From Streptomyces sp. GSL17-111 (lineage in GTDB: Bacteria > Actinomycetota > Actinomycetes > Streptomycetales > Streptomycetaceae), in assembly GCF_037911585.1 (NCBI RefSeq), contig NZ_JBAJNS010000001.1, positions 748,001-812,000 on the forward strand: a stretch of DNA of 64,000 nucleotides. Direction: 5' to 3'. A model generated the notes under the pieces. The model saw only the letters and a program-made list of their open reading frames with translations, did no database searches and had not been told where the DNA came from. The first letter of the stretch is position 1. Each line of letters begins with the position of its first letter. Both the position numbers and the translations under genes were made by a program. Shown here one piece after another: positions 38,710 through 47,500 of this stretch.

Positions 38710-40601
38710 CCGAGCAGGCCGGGTGGTGTCAGGACCTGGTCCACACCGTGCTCGAGCGGTACCAGGAAACGACGGTCGAGGAAGCGATTGCCACGCTCAC
38801 AGGTGGTTTCGGAGACGAACAGGCAAACGTGGCAGGCGGCGCCGTGCAGGAAGTCCTCCGGATCATGGGGCAGCCGCTCGGCACAGAGAGGGTCGGACGA
38901 ACAGTGCGCCGCCTCCCGAAGTGCCCGACGCACGATACGTTCGAAGTGGGGGTTCTCGGCCAGCGAGACCAGGCCCCCCAAGGTGCCCTCCGAATCCGGC
39001 ACCGCGGTGTAGATGAGAATCCCGCTCTTGGGAGCCGTCTCGTCTCCCGCGTAGATGCGCTCCGCCAGGCTCGCGGAGTTGTAGCCGCATTCCAGCGCGA
39101 TGGTGCGGATCAGTAGGTGCGACAGAGTGTGCAGGGCCAGGTAGCGCTCGCCGGGCCAGCCCGCCATGGGGTCGAAGGGTCCGGTGATCCGGTCCGAGCG
39201 GCGGTTGGTCCGAAAGCGAGCGAACGCCTCCCGATGAGCGGTCATCCGGGGTGACTTCTCCATCCGTGCCACCCAGTCCGTCAGCAGATCCTCGCGCACA
39301 CGCAGGAAGATCCCTTCCCCGCGAACCTCACTCGCGGGGATCCACTCCTGAGACGTGCGGGACAGCCGGACCGGGGTCGCGATATCGGGGGCCTCCGGAT
39401 CCGGCGCGTCGAGCCGGGTGAATCCGATCAGGGCTCGTGCCTCACGCAGCCGCTCCACCTGCCGTACATCCGAGAAGAGTGGGCGCAGGGCGTCCGGCAC
39501 CGTGACCGGAGCCAGCGCGAAGTCATCGGTCGGCGCGGCGGGTGGTGACCCGGACAGCACATCCCACTCGGGCCCGAGCAGATCGGCCTGGGCCTCCGGC
39601 GCCGTGACAGCCTGCCCGTTCTCACCCGCGTGCCGGGCCTGGATCGCGGTGAGCACGGCCGCCGCGTCGTACTCCTTGAGGAAGCCGTAACGCGGGATCC
39701 CGGCCAGGAAGTGGTACTGATCCGGCTGTGTAATGCCCTTCAGTTCGTCCCAGTGCTTCTCGACGAGCTTCCCGACATCTCCGTCCTTTCCCAGCGGCAG
39801 CGCGAGGGCGCTCAGCGTGAGCGGGAACCACTGGTTGGAGGCGCCGGCCACCATCAGGTTCGCCTCCCGATCACATCCCTCACTGTCATAGCTGCCGAGG
39901 TGAGCGTGGCGGCCGCGGCAGGCCGGGAGGTTTTGGCGCCCCCGTTCACCCATGGCGTCCCGGATGTTCCGCTTCCCGCCACAGCCGACACATTCAAGGG
40001 TGACGTTGGCCGCCTGGTTGCCACCGTGGTCCCTCATGCGCAACTTGGGGCGGGGGACCTTGGGGCATGCCCCACCGCCGTGGACGAAGGGGGTGTAGGG
40101 GAACTCGTCCAGATGGCCGGCGGTGCACACGAGGGTGAAGCGCGCGGCGACGGCCAGAGGTTTGCCGCGCTTGCAGTCGTGGACGAATTTCGCCTCGTGC
40201 GGGGCCCGTGGATTGTGGTTGACGAAGGTGAACTCCCCCGTGTCAATGGCGGCGAGCACATCGCATGCCGTACACCGCAGCCACTGGGGGAACGGAGTCA
40301 CGGGGACTCCCACGCCCTGAGCGGCCCAGTCCTTGGGCGCGCTGTCGGCTCCTTCCGTCCAGGGCGCGGACCGCAGTTGAGTGACCTGGGCGCGCCCATA
40401 GAGCTGGAGCGAGCGATTGACGGCCGACCGAAGGCGCGGCTCGTCGATGTCGTAGCCGCTCAGCCCGGTGTGGCTCCAGGCTTCCAGGCCTTTGACCAGA
40501 ACGGAGAAGTTGGGAAGGTCGATGAGAGCTCCCACACCGGCCGTGTACATCAGGTGGCTGGGCCGGGCCGCGCCGACCCTCCGGAAGTGGCGGTCGTTCA
40601 T
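38706..40601 (-). CDS. drmB: DISARM protein DrmB (DUF1998 family)
   Basis: 631 residues. Cysteine pairs suggest zinc binding: CTACDV in the N-terminal third, CVGCGGKRNIRDAMG in the middle, and a C-terminal cluster CHVCLFVSETTCERGNR that is the hallmark of DUF1998 domains. The latter is followed by FLDRRFLV at the end. DrmB partners DrmA: in characterised DISARM systems the DrmAB complex binds DNA with a 5' overhang and is blocked or triggered by methylation state. Four-base overlaps with drmA upstream and drmC downstream define a tight drmA-drmB-drmC operon. Confidence 0.9.
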   Translation of the reverse strand: MNDRHFRRVGAARPSHLMYTAGVGALIDLPNFSVLVKGLEAWSHTGLSGYDIDEPRLRSAVNRSLQLYGRAQVTQLRSAPWTEGADSAPKDWAAQGVGVPVTPFPQWLRCTACDVLAAIDTGEFTFVNHNPRAPHEAKFVHDCKRGKPLAVAARFTLVCTAGHLDEFPYTPFVHGGGACPKVPRPKLRMRDHGGNQAANVTLECVGCGGKRNIRDAMGERGRQNLPACRGRHAHLGSYDSEGCDREANLMVAGASNQWFPLTLSALALPLGKDGDVGKLVEKHWDELKGITQPDQYHFLAGIPRYGFLKEYDAAAVLTAIQARHAGENGQAVTAPEAQADLLGPEWDVLSGSPPAAPTDDFALAPVTVPDALRPLFSDVRQVERLREARALIGFTRLDAPDPEAPDIATPVRLSRTSQEWIPASEVRGEGIFLRVREDLLTDWVARMEKSPRMTAHREAFARFRTNRRSDRITGPFDPMAGWPGERYLALHTLSHLLIRTIALECGYNSASLAERIYAGDETAPKSGILIYTAVPDSEGTLGGLVSLAENPHFERIVRRALREAAHCSSDPLCAERLPHDPEDFLHGAACHVCLFVSETTCERGNRFLDRRFLVPLEHGVDQVLTPPGLLG

Positions 40602-43600
40602 CGCTTTCCCTTCCCTCCAGGCGCCGGTGCCGGTGGATCTCCGTACTCATCGGCGTCCACGGGCGTAGCCGACGCGTCCCCCTCCTCGCGCCGCGAGCCG
40701 AACCGCCAGTCCGGGCCACTGCCCGCGGCTTCGTTCAGAAAGGCTCCCCCGCCCGGGAGCAACAGGTTGATCTCATTCTCCGTCTCGCGCATCGACATGG
40801 GCACAGTGAGCTCGGTCCATCCGGCACCGTCTGCCTTGCGCAGCAGCGGGGAGACCACCGTGTCCTTCCTCTTTTCCTTCCGATAGCCGAGCACGGCATT
40901 GCCGTCGCGTCGCTCGTCCCACTTCTCCTTGAGGACGTCGATGCGCTCCTTCAGGTACTGGCGGGCTCGGGTGCCGTCAACGGTGTCGGCTCGCTCCGCG
41001 CGCTCGAGCAAGCGGCGCTCGACCTCCTCCGCCAACGGGCCTTGGAGATCGAGGGAATGGGCGTCGGTGTTCCGAGAGTGCTCGTGGTGGGCCTGTCGCA
41101 GGGCTGCGACGTACGTCGCGGCTGTGCCCCGGTCCAGCGAGCGGCGGGTGAAGGGCGTGACCGAGAGTGCCTCCACCTGTCGGTAGAACGTAGCGTGATA
41201 GTGCTCGAAATCCTCGAAGTGGGCGAGGTCCCGCGGACGCGACCAGTTGTACAGGGTGACCACCAGGCCAGGGCGCCTGCGGTCACGCCCGACGCGCGAG
41301 GACGCCTGAATGTACTCAGCGGTGTTCTTGGGTTGGCCGACCACCAGCATCAGCCCGAATCGGGAAACGTCCACGCCGACCTGCAACATGGAGGTGGCGA
41401 GCACCACGTCCACCCCCTGCCGCGCGAGCGGGGTCATCCCCACGCGTGGCTCACGCTTCTCCTTGAACGCGGCGGCGTACTCACGGAGCAGGGCCCGGCG
41501 CCGCTCGGAGGTGTCGCGCTCCGGATCGAATCCGGTGTCGAGGCGCTTGAGAGTGGTGCTGATGTCGGCCGAAGAGATACGGGAGGTCAGCTCCTGGATG
41601 GACAGCATCCCGGACCTGGAAACGATGCGGTCGGCGATGGTGTCGTGCCCTTTGCGGCGGCCGTTGGAACGCACTCGCGTGGTGATGTCGTCATCCAGGT
41701 TGCGGCGCATGCCCGCGAGCTCGCGCGTGGCGTTGAAGTAGCCGACGAGGGTCATGTAAGGGTCGGCCGGTGCGCCGTAGGTGTCGAAGAGTTCCTGAGC
41801 GCCGAGCAGCAGGATTTCCGCGACACGGATCTCGGCGGCCTTCAGCCGCGTGCCGTGCGCACAGACACCGAGATAGCGGCGGCCGGGATGGTCACGTCCC
41901 AGCTGGACCTGCCGGGAGAAGAACGTGTCATGAGCGTCGAGCACCTGGGGCGGGAAGACGGCGACATCGCGGGCGAAGACACCGCGGACCTGGTCGGCGG
42001 CTCGCTTGGTGGTGGCAGTGGAGGCGATGATTTTGGGCCCCGCCTCACGCCGCGTGCCGTCGGCACCGACCACGGTCCAGGTGCAAAGCTGGTCGATGGC
42101 GGACTCGAAGAGTCCGACCGAGGTGCCGAGGGCACCGGAGATGAGGTGCAGCTCGTCCTGAATGATCAGGTCCGGGGGCCGAAGTCTGGCCACAGGCTGC
42201 GCGGTGACGGCGGGCATCTTTCCTTTGGCCGTGTGCCGGGTACGGCAACCTGTTTCACGATCCAGATCGTCGTGACGGTAGCCGTGGCGTGGACACCACT
42301 CGGTGACCCGGCCGAAGAGCAACCCGCCATACCCGTTCCACGGGAGCTGGGCGAACTTGTCGACGGTCGCGATGAGCATCGCGGGAGCCAGCCGGTAGAT
42401 CTCCTCGTCGACGGTGAGCACCGGAATACCCTCCCCCGGCGCGGCGCGGCGGGAGAAGGGGCAGCGATCTTCACCCTCGCCACGCGGGCAGTACAGCAAC
42501 ACCCGGCGCCGGGCCTCGTCGTACTCCATGTTCTGGTGGGCCTTCAGCTCAGTGCCGCACCAGGGACAGCTGAGCACCTGGATGACGCGGGCGTGCTTGT
42601 CGCTGGCGCTCTCCTTGGCACCGGCGATCTGCTCCCTCGCCTCACCGAACCAGTTGGGCGACACCGTTGTCCCCACCCACAGGCCGATACGGAAGGGGGT
42701 GGTGCCCCAGCGGACGTCACCGGCCGCTACCGCCTCACGTCGCAGTACCTCGCAGGCGCTGACCAGCGCCGCCGCCCGTTGGAACTGCTGGGCGGTCAAC
42801 AAGCGCAGGGTGTAACGCATCAGCACCCCGACACCGGCTTCGCCGCTGCGGGCCTCCGTGCCGGTGCCGATGACGCCCTGGAGACGGCGCAGCCCGAAGG
42901 TGTAGGCGGCAAGCCCCAGATACGCCTCGGTCTTACCGCCTCCGGTGGGAAAGAAGAGCAGATCGACCAGTGCCTCCCGGCCGCTGCTCCGGTGCGGGTG
43001 GTCCGGTTTGCTGAGCGAAGCGAGGTTGAGCAGGATGAAGGCGAGCTGGAAGGGGCGCCAGCTCGCGGATTCCTTGCCTTGGCCGTGAACCTCGGCGTAG
43101 GCCTGGTTGTAGGAGGCCGGGTCCTGCTCGCTCCCCGTCCGGGCAGCGGCGATGGCGGTGTTGCGCCGCTGGAGAGCCATAGCTTGATTGGCGAATCGGA
43201 ACGCGTCGAGCGCGACGTCGTCGGCACGGAGCGTGTCGATTCCGAAGGCGATGCGGTGACAGACGTCCTCGGCCTGTTCCATGGCCGCCTCGGCGGAGGC
43301 CCGGAGGCCCTCGGGGAGCGAGCGTGCCTTCTCACGCTGCTGGGCGAGCCAGGAGTGATAGCCGTCGGCGAGCGGAGCCAGAGCCTCGGTCAGCTCGCTC
43401 CGGCGGGCGGGCACGGCGAGGTCGGCCAGTTCATCCATGCCGAGCTCCAGCCCGGCCAGCAGGGGCTGCTCGTCGGCCGTGGGCGCTGTGGTGTCCCGGA
43501 CGTCGTACTCGGGCAACCACGTGGTGGTCAGCCGGTACGCGCGCCGTTCTCCCTGCCTGGTCCGGGCATGCACGGCAACGTTCCGCCCCTGGGCGTGGCG

Positions 43601-44443
43601 GAGGCTGTCCCGGTACAGCAGCCGCAGACGTCGGTCCTCGGCGTCCTCCGGCCCGTTCTCGCCGGAAGCGGGTTCCAGGGGATCATCGACGGGCAGGAAG
43701 ACCGAGGCACGCTCCTCGGGGAAAGCCGTCACATCGATTTCGGTCTGAAAGAGCCAGTTTGCGTCGGGACGGTCACCGACCGTCTCGTGCAGTCTGTTGA
43801 CCAGCGACAGTTCGACCACACGCAGTTCCTCGCGCCTCGCCCGGGCCGGGCGTTTGCGCACCTGGACGTCGAGGCAGACGCGTGGGCCGCCTGGCGTTCC
43901 TTCCAGGACGCGCTCAGCTCCGCCCGAGCTGTGCACGTCGATGTCCTCGCGGTGCTGCACCTGTTCGCGCGCCCAGACCCGGCGGCTGCGACCGTCCTCG
44001 GCTGGTGTCTCACGCAGCACGTAGCGGCCCCACCGCAGCGTCACAGTGAGCGTGCCGACGGAGGCCGGCACCACGAAGGACAGGCCCATGGACGACGCCC
44101 AGAGACGCCCCGCCGCCTGCGGGGTGAGCCGCTCATGCTGTTCCGCCTCGCGCTCGCCCTCGCCTCCCGGCTCCGACTCGGCCAGTTGAGCGGCGGCGCG
44201 CGCGATCTGCCGCGTGGTGCCGGCGGCCGGTTTCGGGCCGAGCATGCCGACGAGGTACCGATCACGCGGTCCTGCGGAGCGGTGCGGCAGGGTCTCCTCC
44301 TCCCCGTCCCACGGGCCGAGGAGGTCCCTGCGGATGTAGTGACCGAGGCCGTCCCGCACGTCGTAGGAATCGCCGGGCAGGAAGGTCTGCGGCACGTCGT
44401 CGATCGGGTGCGGTACGTCGGTTACAGCAGACTGAGGAGGCAT
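40598..44443 (-). CDS. drmA: DISARM protein DrmA, SF2-type helicase
   Basis: About 1281 residues from ATG 44443, preceded by AGGAAGG; an upstream in-frame GTG (44515) would add 24 residues, but that stretch lacks the third-position G/C bias of the gene. Motifs: Walker A in FFPTGGGKTEAYLGL (about residue 500), DEAH-box variant DELH in LIIQDELHLISG (about 763), and helicase C-terminal motif VI in QASSRVGRD (about 1052). Cysteines in LSCPWCGTELKAH suggest a zinc site inside the helicase insert. This is the DISARM helicase shared by both classes. Its stop overlaps the drmB start. The gene is separated by 142 bases from the helicase-nuclease gene upstream on the same strand, so it may have its own promoter. 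Confidence 0.9.
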   Translation of the reverse strand: MPPQSAVTDVPHPIDDVPQTFLPGDSYDVRDGLGHYIRRDLLGPWDGEEETLPHRSAGPRDRYLVGMLGPKPAAGTTRQIARAAAQLAESEPGGEGEREAEQHERLTPQAAGRLWASSMGLSFVVPASVGTLTVTLRWGRYVLRETPAEDGRSRRVWAREQVQHREDIDVHSSGGAERVLEGTPGGPRVCLDVQVRKRPARARREELRVVELSLVNRLHETVGDRPDANWLFQTEIDVTAFPEERASVFLPVDDPLEPASGENGPEDAEDRRLRLLYRDSLRHAQGRNVAVHARTRQGERRAYRLTTTWLPEYDVRDTTAPTADEQPLLAGLELGMDELADLAVPARRSELTEALAPLADGYHSWLAQQREKARSLPEGLRASAEAAMEQAEDVCHRIAFGIDTLRADDVALDAFRFANQAMALQRRNTAIAAARTGSEQDPASYNQAYAEVHGQGKESASWRPFQLAFILLNLASLSKPDHPHRSSGREALVDLLFFPTGGGKTEAYLGLAAYTFGLRRLQGVIGTGTEARSGEAGVGVLMRYTLRLLTAQQFQRAAALVSACEVLRREAVAAGDVRWGTTPFRIGLWVGTTVSPNWFGEAREQIAGAKESASDKHARVIQVLSCPWCGTELKAHQNMEYDEARRRVLLYCPRGEGEDRCPFSRRAAPGEGIPVLTVDEEIYRLAPAMLIATVDKFAQLPWNGYGGLLFGRVTEWCPRHGYRHDDLDRETGCRTRHTAKGKMPAVTAQPVARLRPPDLIIQDELHLISGALGTSVGLFESAIDQLCTWTVVGADGTRREAGPKIIASTATTKRAADQVRGVFARDVAVFPPQVLDAHDTFFSRQVQLGRDHPGRRYLGVCAHGTRLKAAEIRVAEILLLGAQELFDTYGAPADPYMTLVGYFNATRELAGMRRNLDDDITTRVRSNGRRKGHDTIADRIVSRSGMLSIQELTSRISSADISTTLKRLDTGFDPERDTSERRRALLREYAAAFKEKREPRVGMTPLARQGVDVVLATSMLQVGVDVSRFGLMLVVGQPKNTAEYIQASSRVGRDRRRPGLVVTLYNWSRPRDLAHFEDFEHYHATFYRQVEALSVTPFTRRSLDRGTAATYVAALRQAHHEHSRNTDAHSLDLQGPLAEEVERRLLERAERADTVDGTRARQYLKERIDVLKEKWDERRDGNAVLGYRKEKRKDTVVSPLLRKADGAGWTELTVPMSMRETENEINLLLPGGGAFLNEAAGSGPDWRFGSRREEGDASATPVDADEYGDPPAPAPGGKGKR

Positions 44444-44585
44444 AACGACAGGGGACCTTCCTGGGGAGACCAGAACGGCACGGTCAAAGTGCACCGTACT
44501 GCTCCCCACTGACACGAGTCAGGGACGCCGTCAGGTTAACTTATATGGGGCGTTGACTAAGTTCACATCATTGCAATGCAGGCAA
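44444..44585 (-). promoter_or_regulatory. Probable drmA leader/promoter region
   Basis: A/T-rich island in otherwise G/C-rich sequence, with CATATAAG (about 44539-44546, minus strand) as a possible -10 and a CATTGCAATG palindrome at 44569-44578 further upstream. No clear -35 was found, so this is a weak call. Confidence 0.3.
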
Positions 44586-47500
44586 TCACCGTGATCGGAT
44601 GGCGCGGATCACGGCATGCCGGACGCGGCCGTCCGCCGCGCTGTACTCCACTCGCTGGCCCTGCGGCCGCCACATCAGGGCCTGCCCCAGGGGTGATGCG
44701 GGTGAGACGCACTCGACTCCCTCACCGGCCATCTCGGCGATGGTGAACAGGCTGTCGTCCACCTCCCCGTCGAGCTCCAGCGTGAGCAGTGAGCCGGGCA
44801 CCACCACCGTGGCATCGTCCGTCTCGGCACTGCCCGACACAGCGTCGAGGAAGGACCGGAGGAACGCGGCCCGCTTCTCGTACCGGTCGCGGCGCTCGCG
44901 CTGGGTCATGCGGTAGAAAACCAGGTTGGCCGGATCGACGTCCCCGGGGTCCTCGTCCGGACGGGACAGCACACGCTGGAGTTGGTGCAGTTCCCGCAGC
45001 ACGCGCTGATAGCAATCGGGGGCCACTTCGGACACCGGGAATCCCTGACGGCGGCCGGTGAGCGGGGGCGGAGCCGGCTCTCCCCCCTTCGGTTCCGGCT
45101 CGGGTTCCGGCTCCAGAGCGGCGGCTTCCTCCGGGGCGTCGTACCCGGATCCGACCACCGCTCCCGTCGTCGGCGTCTCCATCGGTTCTGCCGGTTCGGA
45201 CTCGATCGGCTCGATCAGCTCGATCGGCTCGGCCTCGTCCGCAGGCTGGGTCCGAACGGCGGCCTCCGCCGACTCGACGGATACGGTGGCCGGAGTCGAG
45301 GAGTCCGTCTCCGGGACCGGTTCGATGCCGAGCCGGTCCAACGCCGCCCAGACCGGGTCCATCGCCTGCTGACGGTCCCAGTGGAAGCGGCTGCCCCGCA
45401 GGCGCACAAAGGTCCAGTCCACCCGCTCGAGGTCGCGCTGGCGGGCCGCGGCCGTCGCGGCATCCTCACCCTCGGCGAACTTGTCGCCGTCACACTCGAC
45501 GGCGAGCCGCCGGGTGCCGCCTTCCACGACGAGATCGATCGCGTGCCGACCGACCTGGTACTGGGGCCGGACCCGGTAGCCACGTCCGGTGAGCTCCAGA
45601 TAGACGCGCTGCTGAAAGAGGTTCTCGAACGCCTCGTGACGCTGGTCGGGGTGGACCTCCCCGCTGACGACCGCCTCGGCCTCCTCGGCCGGGCGGGTGA
45701 GGTGGTCCAGGTAGGCACGGCGCAGATCGTTCTCATGGAACTGCTCGGTGGTCGCGCTGTGAAAGACCCACACCTGGTCCCGGGCCCGGGAGGCCGCGAC
45801 GTTGATCCGCTGCTCGTACGTCTTGCCGCTGTAGCCGCCCCGGACACTGCCGGCAGAGGTGGTGGCGGAGTCGAGGCAGGACAGGAACATGATGTCGCGC
45901 TCGTCTCCTTGGAAGTCCTCGGCGTTCCCAACGCGGATGCGTCGGTCTTCCCGCTCCTCGTACGGCAGTCGGGCCACGAGCAGGTTCTCCAGTTCCTGGA
46001 TGTGGGCCTTGCTGCTGCGCAGACTGATGACGCCCATGGTGCGGCCGGCGTAGGAGGGGTCGGCACTACACGCCACGAGCGCCGACACCAGGGCCTCGGC
46101 CTCGGCCTGGTTGACCGTACGTCCGCTGCTTCCCATCGCCTCTCCGTCGGGGACATGGACGGTGCGCACCGGGGGCAACCGGTCAGCCCCGTACTGCCGT
46201 AGCGGCAACAGGTCTCCGTTGTAAGCGAGTTCGTTGGAGAAGGAGATGATTTCCGGCATGCAGCGGAAATGCTCCTTGAGCATGAGCGTGCCCCGGCCGC
46301 CCGCGAGGGCCTCCGCGAGGTCGAAGAGGCTGGTGTCCGGCCCGAAAAGGCTCTTGCGACTGCTATCGAGGCCGGTGAGATGCTTGTCCTGCAAGCCGAA
46401 GTACTCATCCTGCCGCAACCCGACGTGGGACGGGCTGACCTGCTTGCCGTCACCCACCACCACGATGCGGTCCGCCAGCCAGGTCAGCAGCATCGCCTCC
46501 AACCCCGACTGACTGGCCTCGTCCACGATCACCACATCGAAGACCCCGGGATGCTCCATGGGCACGGTCTCGGCGACCTGGTGGAGCGGCATGATCCAGG
46601 CCGGCACAGCGGCCTGTGCGTCGCGCAGCGCTTCCTGGGCCGCCTGCCGGTAGCGGTGCTGATACTTGCCGCGGATGCGCCCGGCGGCCTGCTGATAGGC
46701 CTTGAGCGCGGTGGTCTGGTCTCCCGTCAGCACACTGAGCGATCCATGCCACGCGCGGGCGGCGGCCAGCCGACTCAACATGATGCGCACCTCGGCGTCG
46801 GCCTCGGCGAGGCGGGCGTGACACGCACGCTCCACCTCGGGGTCGGTCAGCCTCTCCAAGCGCTCCCGCCAGGCCGACCAGGCCCAGGCGTCGGCGAGTC
46901 CCACGAGCCGCTCCTCCCACTCCGGCTCATCGGGTGCCGCAACGATGCGCTTGGCCAGCGCGGGGAACCCTTCCTGGACCGGAGTGAGAGCCGACCCGTG
47001 CGCGGCCCTCAGCCGTGCCGCCTCCCGCACCTCGGCCAGTCCCCCGCACGCCGCGCGATAGGCGGCCGCGTCCACCGCCACGACCGCTTCACGGGCCAGA
47101 GCGAGGGCGGGTGAGGCGCCGGGACGGTCGGTCCACGTCCGCAGCAGGTCCTCGGCCTCGGCGATGAGACGGCGGGAGCGTTCGGCCTCGCGCAAGGTGA
47201 CGCGTGCTCGCAGGAGCGCCCGCACGGCGCTCTCCACCGCACGGTCCTGCCAGGGCGCGGCGGCCAGTTCCGGCGAGGTGGCCGCCGCACTGATCACCTC
47301 GGTACGGGCCGCGCCGAGTTCCAGCAAGGCGTCGAGCGTTTCCGCGTCCTGGCGAAGCCGCGCCAGCCGTGGCCCATGGCTGCGCCAGGCGGACGTCCCT
47401 CCCCCGCCCCATTCGCTTTCGACCTGGTCGAGGGCGAGTTCGAGCCGCACTCGGGCCAGTACCTTCGCCGCGCCCTCGACATCCTCGGGTGCCCGGCCGT

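Noticed and set aside
41042..44512. 1156-codon plus-strand frame across drmA
   Set aside because: Shadow of drmA; no domain, and the minus strand carries clear helicase motifs and overlapping neighbours.
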